A DNA stretch of 6,482 nucleotides from Thermomicrobiaceae bacterium (GCA_007123655.1 SKKR01000211.1:1-6482), one strand, 5' to 3'; shown: positions 1-5,817, numbered from the stretch's first letter. Numbers and translations are program-made. The notes: generated by a model not told the origin, from the letters alone.

Positions 1-706
1 TAGCGGCGAGTTCCTCCGCTTTTCGGGCGATCGTCCGCAGCATAGCAGTCCCGTAAGTGGCGTCGAACAGCCCGAGGATCGGCAGCGCAAGCGCGAGCGA
101 CCGGGGCGCGTAGTTTGCACGAGTTCGGACCAGGAGTCGGGTGCATCGATCGTCTATGGGCACTAGCACGAATGTCCAGGTGAAGTCGAGATAGGTCCCC
201 CGTTCGCGCAAACGCCGTTCGAGGTTCGCAAGCGCATCAGGATCTGTTGGATCGACCGGATGTCCTCGTCGCGGGTGACGAAATGAGTAGTAGACAATCG
301 ATCGATCTGGCTCGATCTCCAGAACCCTGAAGTATGCCGCGTAGTCCGGCCCGTCAGCGATGATGTCTCCGACCGCTAGGTGCTGAAACTCGGGTAGGAT
401 TCGATCGTTGTTTGAGCGTTCCGAGCGGATGCCGAAGAAGCCTGGTTCGAGTACTTGGTCGATCCATCTCGGAGTGTCCCATCCTGCCCGCCCATATCCG
501 CGCTGGACTAGCCATGGCCAGATCGCCCCTGGAGTCGCGCTTACGGTGACACCTCGCGTCCATTCAACCATAGGGTGGGGGATCACCTCGTCTCCGGGGA
601 GCGAGCCGAACGCTTCCGCGTCGCTAACCCCCGTCCGATGACTCAGGCGATTGATGACGATTGCCGCCAACACTCCCGCAAGGGCACATGCTAGACGAGA
701 GAACAT
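1..706 (-). CDS. Membrane-anchored SRPBCC (START-like) family protein, C-terminus cut by window edge
   Basis: The frame is open from an ATG at 706 to the left edge: 235 residues without a stop. Residues 5-19 form one hydrophobic segment, probably an uncleaved membrane anchor. A soluble domain follows. It opens with LPGDEVIP (36-43), then TVSATPGAIWPWLVQRGYGRAGW (54-76 region), RILPEFQHLAVGD (102-114), FTWTFVLVP (175-183) and TRLLVRTRANY (189-199). This order (LPGDE, then AIWPWLVQ-GxGRAGW, then ILPE-Q-L-VGD, then a W-x-F-x-L-x-P strand) matches the SRPBCC/polyketide-cyclase-like proteins often annotated as hypothetical in Chloroflexota and actinobacteria. The superfamily binds hydrophobic ligands in a helix-grip fold; the ligand here is unknown. 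The fold's final helix (about 217-234) is present, so only a few residues are probably missing. An AAGGAG ribosome site 6 nt upstream fixes the start. It lies downstream of the transporter genes on the same strand, about 180 nt away, and is probably a separate transcription unit. Confidence 0.85.
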   Translation of the reverse strand, partial: MFSRLACALAGVLAAIVINRLSHRTGVSDAEAFGSLPGDEVIPHPMVEWTRGVTVSATPGAIWPWLVQRGYGRAGWDTPRWIDQVLEPGFFGIRSERSNNDRILPEFQHLAVGDIIADGPDYAAYFRVLEIEPDRSIVYYSFRHPRRGHPVDPTDPDALANLERRLRERGTYLDFTWTFVLVPIDDRCTRLLVRTRANYAPRSLALALPILGLFDATYGTAMLRTIARKAEELAA

Positions 707-712
707 CGCGCG

Positions 713-721
713 CTCCTTTCC
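713..721 (-). promoter_or_regulatory. Ribosome binding site of the SRPBCC gene
   Basis: On the minus strand GGAAAGGAG stands 6 nt before the ATG at 706. It is close to the anti-Shine-Dalgarno complement and at ideal spacing. It supports both the reality of this edge-truncated gene and the choice of start. Confidence 0.8.
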
Positions 722-749
722 GCTGGTCAAATCACTCTTGAGCAACCGC

Positions 750-755
750 AGCCTA
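750..755 (-). promoter_or_regulatory. Candidate -10 box for the SRPBCC gene
   Basis: Minus-strand TAGGCT lies 43 nt before the start codon. It sits within GCTAGGCTG, the same 9-mer that surrounds the -10 of the binding-protein promoter at 4765-4770. No good -35 is seen at 16-18 nt (TCCTAC at 17 nt matches poorly), so the call rests on the -10 and on the likeness to the other promoter. Confidence 0.3.
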
Positions 756-780
756 GCCAGAGGTTTGACGGCGTAGGAGA

Positions 781-800
781 GAAGCCGTATGCCCGGCTTC
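781..800 (-). terminator. Small hairpin downstream of the transporter operon, possible terminator
   Basis: A perfect 7-bp stem (GAAGCCG at 781-787, CGGCTTC at 794-800) encloses a 6-nt loop, 85 nt after the stop of the last permease gene. On the minus strand it is followed by TCTCCTACG, which is not a real U-tract, so intrinsic termination would be weak. It could instead be a 3'-end stabilising stem or a coincidence. Confidence 0.3.
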
Positions 801-885
801 GGGGACCGTGTGTCGTCAGGTTTGCTCTTTGAGTTACCTACGTGCCGCGACTGAACGAACCATCCAATGCCGGGCGCGCATCCCT

Positions 886-1785
886 TTACCTGGTGTAGGA
901 ATGGGGGTCCAGAATATCCCGCAGCCCGTCACCAAGCAGGTTCAGCGACAGAACGGTCACCATAATTGCCAGTCCCGGCACAATCGCCAGGCTCGGCATT
1001 CGTCTCATGTGCTGGCGGGCATCGTCGAGCATGTTTCCCCAGCTGGGCGTTTCCGGGGGTGTGCCGACGCCAAGGAAACTGAGAGCAGCTTCCAGAATCA
1101 CGGCGTAGGCGAAGATAAATGTCGCCTGCACGATCACCGGCCCGATCGTGTTCGGAAGAATATGCCGGAACATGATACGCAGATTGCCGATACCGATCGC
1201 CCGGGCGGCCATCACATAGTCGATGTCGCGGATCACTAGTACGGTACTTCGTGTTACCCGGGCGACGAGCGGGGTGTAAACGATGCTGAGGGCGACCATT
1301 GTGTTCAGCAGCGCCGCGCCGAGAGCAGCCATGATACCGAGCGCAAGCAGCACTGGTGGAAACGCCAGCAGCGAGTCCATGACACGCATCAGAACATTGT
1401 CCAGCCTCCGGTAGAAGCCTGCGATAAGCCCTATTGAAATCCCCAGGATGTTTGCGGCAATGACAACGGTCGCGCCCACGCCAAGTGAGATCCGCGCCCC
1501 GTAGACCACACGACTCAACACATCGCGGCCGAGGAAGTCCGTTCCGAGCGGGAACTCTGTGGTCGTGAAGATCGGTGTCAGTCTGTCAGCGCCACTGATA
1601 GCGGTGGGATCTGCAGGCGCGATCAGCGGCGCGGTTATCGCGACTACCGCGATGATTGAGACGAGGATGAATCCGACGAACGCCGGTCGGTGACGTGAGA
1701 GAACGCGAAGCGCCTCGATGATAACGTTCTTATCCCGCTGTTCTCGCTCGAACACGGATTCGCGTTCGACCCTGGACAATGTCAC
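886..1785 (-). CDS. Peptide-type ABC transporter permease, DppC/OppC family
   Basis: The 299-residue protein, a normal length for the family, is one of the two inner-membrane subunits of a peptide/nickel-class importer. Residues 1-34 are a charged cytoplasmic tail, and the first membrane span is about 36-57. GTDFLGRDVLSRVVYGARIS (81-100) is the family hallmark before span 2. The EAA loop that docks with the ATPase is at about 191-212 (VMAARAIG, then RHILPN). LSFLGVG-TPPETPSWGNML (about 235-263) and the C-terminal GDGLRDILDP (285-294) are also typical of DppC. The start is GTG at 1785: AAAGGGG lies 7 nt upstream and the tail length is right. It follows the DppB-type gene by 24 nt and is surely cotranscribed with it. 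The substrate cannot be read from the permease. No ATPase gene follows; the next gene is an unrelated SRPBCC protein. Confidence 0.95.
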   Translation of the reverse strand: MTLSRVERESVFEREQRDKNVIIEALRVLSRHRPAFVGFILVSIIAVVAITAPLIAPADPTAISGADRLTPIFTTTEFPLGTDFLGRDVLSRVVYGARISLGVGATVVIAANILGISIGLIAGFYRRLDNVLMRVMDSLLAFPPVLLALGIMAALGAALLNTMVALSIVYTPLVARVTRSTVLVIRDIDYVMAARAIGIGNLRIMFRHILPNTIGPVIVQATFIFAYAVILEAALSFLGVGTPPETPSWGNMLDDARQHMRRMPSLAIVPGLAIMVTVLSLNLLGDGLRDILDPHSYTR

Positions 1786-1792
1786 ACTTCGG

Positions 1793-1799
1793 CCCCTTT
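1793..1799 (-). promoter_or_regulatory. Ribosome binding site that fixes a GTG start
   Basis: Minus-strand AAAGGGG stands 7 nt before the GTG at 1785, inside the 24-nt gap after the upstream permease stop. It is a partial Shine-Dalgarno match. It supports the GTG at 1785 rather than an internal start. Confidence 0.55.
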
Positions 1800-1809
1800 A
1801 TTCCGACAC

Positions 1810-2754
1810 CTACGTATACCGAATGCGGGGATCTATGTAGATATACAAAAGGTCCACCACGAGATTGACGAGCACGTAGATCGTTGCAACCACAATGATC
1901 GCCCCCTGCACGACTGGGAAGTCACGGTTTCGGACCGCGTTGACGATAAGCCGGCCAGCACCAGGCATGTTGAAGACCGTTTCTGTCACGACTGCGCCCC
2001 CAAACAGCGCGATGACGACCACACCGAGCACTGTGGTGGTCGGCAAGAGGGCGTTCTTCAGCGCATGTCGCATGTGCACTGTGCGGTTCCGAAGGCCTTT
2101 TGCTCGCGCCGTTCGAACATAGTCAGTTCCCAGCACCTCGAGCATACTGGCGCGTGTCATACGAGCGACGAGTGCTGCCTGACTCGCGCCGAGCGCGAAC
2201 GCGGGAAGAATGACGGATTGAAGCGTCGATAACACGCCATCGCTGAGATGTGAGTATCCCCCGGTTGGGATTGATTCGAACGATATTCCCACGAAGATGA
2301 TGAGAAGCAACCCCAGAAAGAAGTTCGGGGTCGCAACGAAGAGTAGCGCGCCGATCATGACAGTATGGTCCGACCAGCGATTGTTGTTGATCGCACCGAT
2401 GATCCCTGAAGGTATGCCAAGCGCTACGGTGATGAAAAGAGCGACACTGGCGAGGACGAGGGTCGGCTCGGCCCGCTGCAAAAGCATCCGGGATACTGGC
2501 TGATCGAAAATCAGACTGCGTCCCAGGTCACCCTGGACCACTGCTCCCAGCCATCGGAAGTACTGAACGAAAATCGGGTCATCTAGTCCGAGTTCTTCCC
2601 GTGCCGCCTGAATTTCGGTCTCGGTCGCCTGTTCTCCAAGCACCAGCGACACCGGATCGCCAGGAGTCACGTGCACGATGATAAAGGCGAATACCGTGAC
2701 GAGCAGCAGCACTGGAATCAACGCCAGCAATCGGCGTGCGATGTATCTGAGCAT
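1810..2754 (-). CDS. Peptide-type ABC transporter permease, DppB/OppB family
   Basis: The 314-residue protein is the partner permease of the gene at 886-1785. The N-terminus MLRYIARRLLALIPVLLLVT is the classic DppB start, with span 1 at about 9-28. HVTPGDP (28-34) and the periplasmic loop GLDDPIFVQYFRWLGAVVQGDLG (56-78 region) follow, as in DppB. The EAA loop is at 201-228 (DYVRTARAKG, then ALKNALLP). VVTETVFNMPGAGRLI (245-260), RDFPVVQG (267-274) and the terminal DLLYIYIDPRIRY (301-313) complete the family pattern. It starts with ATG at 2754, behind a weak GGGA 8-9 nt upstream. The binding-protein gene ends 116 nt upstream and that gap holds a stem-loop, so this gene is probably made at a lower level than the binding protein. 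It should form a heterodimeric channel with the DppC-type subunit. Confidence 0.96.
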   Translation of the reverse strand: MLRYIARRLLALIPVLLLVTVFAFIIVHVTPGDPVSLVLGEQATETEIQAAREELGLDDPIFVQYFRWLGAVVQGDLGRSLIFDQPVSRMLLQRAEPTLVLASVALFITVALGIPSGIIGAINNNRWSDHTVMIGALLFVATPNFFLGLLLIIFVGISFESIPTGGYSHLSDGVLSTLQSVILPAFALGASQAALVARMTRASMLEVLGTDYVRTARAKGLRNRTVHMRHALKNALLPTTTVLGVVVIALFGGAVVTETVFNMPGAGRLIVNAVRNRDFPVVQGAIIVVATIYVLVNLVVDLLYIYIDPRIRYT

Positions 2755-2827
2755 TACAGTGTCCCATTGGTTCGAGCAGGACGTGTGTCAACCGCTGGCC
2801 GGCACGATTCCAGCGGAAACGAACAGC

Positions 2828-2860
2828 AACCGCCGCCCGGGTATGACTCGGACGGCGGTT
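2828..2860 (-). terminator. Intercistronic stem-loop between binding-protein and permease genes
   Basis: AACCGCCG (2828-2835) pairs with CGGCGGTT (2853-2860). After one mismatch, three more pairs form (2837-2839 with 2849-2851). On the minus strand the stem begins 10 nt after the binding-protein stop and is followed by GCTGTTCGTTTCC, only mildly T-rich. A partial terminator or RNA-stabilising stem here is common in binding-protein importer operons, where it keeps the binding protein in excess over the permeases. Which of the two roles applies is not visible. Confidence 0.6.
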
Positions 2861-2870
2861 ACGTCATTTC

Positions 2871-4613
2871 CTAGTCAGCGAGCCACGCGTTCCAGAACCG
2901 CGGCTCCTGTGCGACCAGGCCACCGTGCAGTTCCACCCGTCGAATGGTCAGACCGAAGAAGTCACCGACCTTGATGACCGGGACTTCGTCATAGAACACA
3001 CCGTGGAACTCGTCCCACAGTTCTTGGCGCCGCTCGACGTTCGTTTCCTCCATCACGGCCTGCAGTGCCTCTTCCTTGGCATCGCTCTCCCACCATCCAG
3101 GCCAGTCGGACGGGATGAACGCGACCGTGGTCGGTTCCGGGCCAAACCCGAAACCAGTGTTGAAGATCTCGTACTCGTCCTCGTCAGTCCGGCGATCGAC
3201 GACCGTGCCCCAGTCGACGCCAAGCACTTCGGCGTTGAGCCCGATCTCCTGGAGCATCGGCACGGCTGTCAGTGCAACCGCATAGTAGTCTTCCCGGTCG
3301 GACGGGGACATCCAGCGGATCTCTTCGCCATCATAGTCGCTGTCTTCAACGAGTTGCCGGGCAGTGTCAAGATCCATCCGGTTGTACTCGTCCGCGCCGA
3401 CTTCGCTATACCAGATCGACTCCTCCGGGATCATGGAGTGGTCCAGCCGCCAGAACTCTTCCGGCCCGAACGCGGCCCGGAGGATCTCCTCCATGTCGAG
3501 CGCGTAGAGGACGGCACGACGGAGATTGGGATCCGTGAAAGGCCCCTGGCGTTTGTTGAAAATGATGCCTTTGAACCGCAACGGGCTGAGAATCTCGGCC
3601 TCGACTTCGTCGTGCTCAACGAGACGGTCGTACTCGTCACGGGTAACCTCTTCAGCCCAGTGGTAATCACCGCCTTCGACGCCGGCAATGCGAGCGGCCG
3701 CATCCGGAACGGTGATGAAACGGATTTCATCCGCGTAGGCTGTTTTGGCGCCGGCGTAGTTGCTCGGCTCGTCGTCACGACTGGAGTAATCATCGAACCT
3801 GGTGACCAGGATGTGCTGGTCGGGGATGTGCTCGACGAACTGATATGGGCCTGTGCCGATGTACTGGTCTTCACCGAGCCGGTCATCCATCGCCGCTTCG
3901 GCGATCTCGGCCGGCACGATGATGCAGGTGTAGCCCAGCGGGCTGGACATGTAGTTGAGCAACGGCGCGAATGAGGTGTTGAACTGCCACTCCACCGTCA
4001 GATCATCGACCGCTTCGACGCTATCGACGAACGGTTCCGTATCCTGGCCGTTCCCCGCAATGCTGAACCACCGCTGGATGGAGGCCACCACATCGTTCGC
4101 ATCCATGACGTCACCGTTGTGGAAGTTCACGCCATCGCGAAGGTTGAATGTGGCCGTCAATCCGTCGTCGGCGATGTCCACGTCTTCACACAGCATGGGG
4201 ACGGCTGCCCAGTCTTCGTCGTATGCCATCAGACTTTCGAAGACGTGGATGGACGGGATCTGCACGACGATCGCCGTGGTCCATGACCCGTCTACCGTCG
4301 GTGGTTCGGAGTACCCGGCGAACTGAATCGTTCCCCCGGTCTGAGGCTCGCCTGGATCGACGTCAGGTTCGTCGTCATCCGGTTCGTCGTCGTCAACGAC
4401 ATCGTCGTCAACCTCGTCATCCACATCGTCGTCCGGTTCTACCGCTGGGTCGTCGTCAACGACGTCGTCATCGACAACATCGTCGTCATCGTCGTCTGTT
4501 TCGCAGGCAACGAGCAATCCGGACATGGTTGCCAGCGCACCAACTCCCGTCGCTTTGACGAACGAACGGCGGGAAAGAATATACCCGAGCCGGTCGCGAA
4601 GCGGATCATGCAT
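2871..4613 (-). CDS. Peptide-type ABC transporter substrate-binding lipoprotein, SBP family 5 (DppA/OppA-like)
   Basis: The 580-residue exported protein binds the ligand outside the membrane and hands it to the two permeases. SRRSFVK (14-20) followed by a hydrophobic stretch and LVAC (34-37) gives a twin-arginine signal ending in a lipobox, so Cys37 should be lipidated after Tat export. Residues 39-90 are a linker of almost only Asp, Val, Glu and Pro. The family 5 domain starts near residue 91. It shows FNLRDGVNFHNGD (166-178), YIGTGPYQF (261-269) and FNKRQGPFTDPNLRRAVLYALD (362-383 region), all typical. The length is usual for the family plus the linker. The ATG at 4613 was chosen because AAGGAGG lies 5 nt upstream and the signal peptide then has normal length. 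An in-frame ATG 60 nt upstream and the longer open frame would add residues before the signal. The ligand is not determined; peptides are the default, with nickel, opines or sugars possible within this family. Confidence 0.95.
   Translation of the reverse strand: MHDPLRDRLGYILSRRSFVKATGVGALATMSGLLVACETDDDDDDVVDDDVVDDDPAVEPDDDVDDEVDDDVVDDDEPDDDEPDVDPGEPQTGGTIQFAGYSEPPTVDGSWTTAIVVQIPSIHVFESLMAYDEDWAAVPMLCEDVDIADDGLTATFNLRDGVNFHNGDVMDANDVVASIQRWFSIAGNGQDTEPFVDSVEAVDDLTVEWQFNTSFAPLLNYMSSPLGYTCIIVPAEIAEAAMDDRLGEDQYIGTGPYQFVEHIPDQHILVTRFDDYSSRDDEPSNYAGAKTAYADEIRFITVPDAAARIAGVEGGDYHWAEEVTRDEYDRLVEHDEVEAEILSPLRFKGIIFNKRQGPFTDPNLRRAVLYALDMEEILRAAFGPEEFWRLDHSMIPEESIWYSEVGADEYNRMDLDTARQLVEDSDYDGEEIRWMSPSDREDYYAVALTAVPMLQEIGLNAEVLGVDWGTVVDRRTDEDEYEIFNTGFGFGPEPTTVAFIPSDWPGWWESDAKEEALQAVMEETNVERRQELWDEFHGVFYDEVPVIKVGDFFGLTIRRVELHGGLVAQEPRFWNAWLAD
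4344..4499 (-). repeat. Degenerate GAC/GAT/GTC triplet tract coding the Asp-rich linker
   Basis: This tract encodes residues 39-90 of the binding protein, mostly Asp with Val, Glu and Pro. On the plus strand it reads as imperfect GTC/ATC/TCG repeats. It is low-complexity DNA that produces long false frames on the opposite strand. The codons are mixed rather than a pure repeat, which suggests selection on the protein rather than recent slippage. Confidence 0.8.
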
Positions 4614-4616
4614 TGT

Positions 4617-4625
4617 CTCCTCCTT
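4617..4625 (-). promoter_or_regulatory. Strong ribosome binding site of the binding-protein gene
   Basis: Minus-strand AAGGAGGAG contains a full AAGGAGG (4619-4625) ending 5 nt before the ATG at 4613. It decides the start codon over upstream in-frame candidates. It lies only 6 nt after the 3' arm of the leader stem, so folding could influence its access. Confidence 0.9.
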
Positions 4626-4631
4626 ACTCGT

Positions 4632-4739
4632 GATCAAGCGCCTGATGACCCGGCACTGCCGTGGTGAATTCATGGGCACTACGTCCCTGATATCAGGACT
4701 GAAAATCCCAGGTTCCCCGAGTCGACGGGTCGCTTGATC
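4632..4739 (-). promoter_or_regulatory. Candidate structured 5' leader of the binding-protein mRNA
   Basis: The arms CGCTTGATC (4731-4739) and GATCAAGCG (4632-4640) form a perfect 9-bp closing stem. Five further pairs (CGGGT at 4726-4730 with ACCCG at 4648-4652) are reached across a 7-nt bulge. The enclosed part includes the palindrome CCTGATATCAGG (4686-4697). The bulge carries a second copy of ATCAGG (minus strand, 4641-4646) that could pair with the same CCTGAT, giving mutually exclusive folds. The 3' arm ends 6 nt before the Shine-Dalgarno. I recognise no known riboswitch class. The pairing is seen in the sequence; a regulatory role is inferred. Confidence 0.45.
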
Positions 4740-4764
4740 GAGACCGCTTTTGACGATACCTTTC

Positions 4765-4793
4765 AGCCTAGCAAGCCTTCGGAACCCTGTCAA
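4765..4793 (-). promoter_or_regulatory. Sigma-70-like promoter of the transporter operon
   Basis: On the minus strand a perfect -35 TTGACA (4788-4793), a 17-nt spacer and a -10 TAGGCT (4765-4770) are present. The start site would be near 4757, giving a leader of about 145 nt before the ATG at 4613. This is the best promoter match in the window and explains transcription of the binding-protein and permease genes. Confidence 0.7.
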
Positions 4794-4798
4794 CAGGG
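4785..4798. promoter_or_regulatory. Palindrome over the -35 box, possible operator
   Basis: CCCTG-TCAA-CAGGG has perfect 5-bp arms around a 4-nt centre, and the -35 hexamer lies inside it. A repressor bound here would block RNA polymerase. The arms are short, so chance cannot be excluded. Confidence 0.35.
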
Positions 4799-4834
4799 AG
4801 ATCGCGGGCTCACAATGCCGGAAGGGTTGGCAGA

Positions 4835-4881
4835 ACAGTTTGCGCGAGTAGCAATAACAACTCTGATTGTCGACAGTTTGC
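4835..4881. repeat. Pair of 9-bp direct repeats upstream of the operon promoter
   Basis: ACAGTTTGC occurs at 4835-4843 and at 4873-4881, 38 nt apart start to start. In transcription terms they are about 42 and 80 nt upstream of the -35, a usual place for activator sites. The spacing is not a whole number of helical turns (about 3.6), which weakens the idea of cooperative binding. Confidence 0.3.
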
Positions 4882-4939
4882 ACAGGACTTGAGGGAGGAG
4901 ATTTCTAGAAGCATCGAGAAGGATACGTCCATGAGTCAA

Positions 4940-4951
4940 TCGTACGTACGA
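4940..4951. repeat. Perfect 12-bp palindrome TCGTACGTACGA
   Basis: A perfect self-complementary 12-mer lies between the lipoprotein terminator and the operon promoter. A related ACGTACGG stands at 4999-5006. It may be a binding site for a dimeric regulator; nothing else supports a function. Confidence 0.35.
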
Positions 4952-4957
4952 CACAGA

Positions 4958-4995
4958 AACACCCGCGGCATCTCGGCGGATGGTCCGCGGGTGTT
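4958..4995 (-). terminator. Rho-independent-type terminator of the acidic lipoprotein gene
   Basis: AACACCCGCGG (4958-4968) pairs perfectly with CCGCGGGTGTT (4985-4995): an 11-bp G+C-rich stem whose 16-nt loop can pair further (CATC with GATG). On the minus strand it begins 27 nt after the lipoprotein stop and runs into TCTGTGTCG, a weak T-rich tail. It separates the lipoprotein gene from the transporter operon. Confidence 0.75.
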
Positions 4996-5022
4996 GTGAA
5001 CGTACGGTGGCGCGGGGAGCGA

Positions 5023-5817
5023 TCAGCCGGCCGGAATCGAGGCAATCATGTCCTCAAGTTCGGACTCACTGAGGTCGTCACCGAGAATTGCAAGCAGCGA
5101 GAAGTAGATCCCGTCTTCCTGCCACAGATAGCCCAGGACTTCCTGCCCACTCGCCTCGTCGATGACCTGGATTCGCGTCACGTCCCGGTCACCGATGGTG
5201 ACCTGTTCCTGATCGGTTTCTTCCGGAAGGCCTTCACTCATGTCGATTTCGCTGGACTGCGTGAATTCGACCGGCAGTCCCTGCATCATCTCTTCTTCCG
5301 GAGGCTGGGCGTATGCGAAGGTGACTGTGACCGCTTCGTCACCCATTTCTTCCGGCTCAGCTTCCATGGACCCCATGCCCATAATCGTCTGCATCTCGAC
5401 GTTTTCCGGGATGGAGTCCGGTTCGCGAAGCGAGAACTCCGTCAGTTCGTCGGCCTCTGCCACGGTCAGATCGAAGAACATTCCCTGGTCTTCACCGGGT
5501 TGCAGGTCTTCCGGGTCGACCGCTTCCTCGTCTTCGGGGTCGATCACGACCTCATCATCGACCGCCATCTCGTCGTCCTGCTCGACGGGTGCGTCGTCCT
5601 GCTCATCGATTCCCACCGCGTCGTCATCGGCCGGCTCTACTGCGTCGTCATCCTCCGGTACGACCATGTCCTCATCGTCGGCGGGGTCGTCGTCTAACGG
5701 AGCAGTCGTCGTGTCATCCGGGATGTCGTCTACCGCGTCGTCGTCGCCGTTCATGTCGCACGCGGCGACAACCAGCATGAGCGCGGATCCGAGTAGCAAG
5801 AGCGCAAATCTCGACAC
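5023..5817 (-). CDS. Hyper-acidic lipoprotein with DUF4367-like C-terminal domain
   Basis: The protein has 264 residues. Residues 1-20 are a Sec-type lipoprotein signal ending in VAAC (17-20), with Cys20 as the lipid site; unlike the transporter binding protein there is no twin arginine. Residues 21-110 are an unstructured linker in which about half the residues are Asp or Glu. The C-terminal part (about 111-264) has the order seen in DUF4367-type domains: FSLREPDSIPENVEM (a Pro-rich 'sequence xxPxxxPE' entry), a VTVTFAY strand, VTIGDRDVTRIQV, LGYLWQEDGIYFSLLAI and a final helix SESELEDMIASI. That domain's function is unknown; it often occurs in surface or membrane-linked proteins. The whole protein contains no lysine and about 80 acidic residues. 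The start is GTG at 5817, with GGAG 10 nt upstream; the next ATG would leave too short a signal. It is followed by a strong terminator and so is probably monocistronic. Confidence 0.88.
   Translation of the reverse strand: MSRFALLLLGSALMLVVAACDMNGDDDAVDDIPDDTTTAPLDDDPADDEDMVVPEDDDAVEPADDDAVGIDEQDDAPVEQDDEMAVDDEVVIDPEDEEAVDPEDLQPGEDQGMFFDLTVAEADELTEFSLREPDSIPENVEMQTIMGMGSMEAEPEEMGDEAVTVTFAYAQPPEEEMMQGLPVEFTQSSEIDMSEGLPEETDQEQVTIGDRDVTRIQVIDEASGQEVLGYLWQEDGIYFSLLAILGDDLSESELEDMIASIPAG
5488..5757 (-). repeat. Low-complexity tract coding the acidic linker of the lipoprotein
   Basis: This tract encodes residues 21-110, rich in DDD, DDE, PEDE and Val/Ala/Pro breaks. On the plus strand it appears as imperfect GTCGTC/TCGTC repeats, which give serine- or arginine-rich false frames. 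The composition resembles the shorter linker of the binding protein at 4344-4499. Confidence 0.75.

Larger units (their letters stand above)
4614..5022 (-). other. Intergenic region upstream of the binding-protein gene (no gene)
   Basis: About 410 nt separate the acidic lipoprotein stop from the binding-protein start. I see no credible coding frame. In transcription order it holds the lipoprotein terminator, a 12-bp palindrome, a 9-bp direct repeat pair, a sigma-70-like promoter with a palindrome over its -35, and a structured leader ending at the ribosome site. A weaker second promoter is possible: minus-strand TTGACT at 4936-4941 with GATGCT 18 nt on. Confidence 0.7.

Noticed and set aside
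354..563. 69-codon minus-strand frame inside the left-edge gene
   Set aside because: It is a shadow of the SRPBCC gene in another frame; the real frame runs from 706 to the edge.
764..793. Plus-strand TTGACG-18 nt-TATGCC promoter-like pair
   Set aside because: No plus-strand gene follows; transcription would run antisense through the permeases. Probably chance.
2925..3974. 349-codon open frame on the plus strand
   Set aside because: It lies wholly antisense to the binding-protein gene, has no domain-like pattern or ribosome site, and is explained by the codon usage of the real gene.
3955..4558. Ser- and Arg-rich plus-strand frames over the binding-protein N-terminus
   Set aside because: Their composition is what the Asp-triplet tract gives when read in reverse (GTC/TCG/CGT); they are not genes.
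4614..4883. N-terminal extension of the binding protein by 90 residues
   Set aside because: The extension would place the twin-arginine signal deep inside the protein and would overlap the promoter; AAGGAGG at 4619-4625 supports the ATG at 4613.
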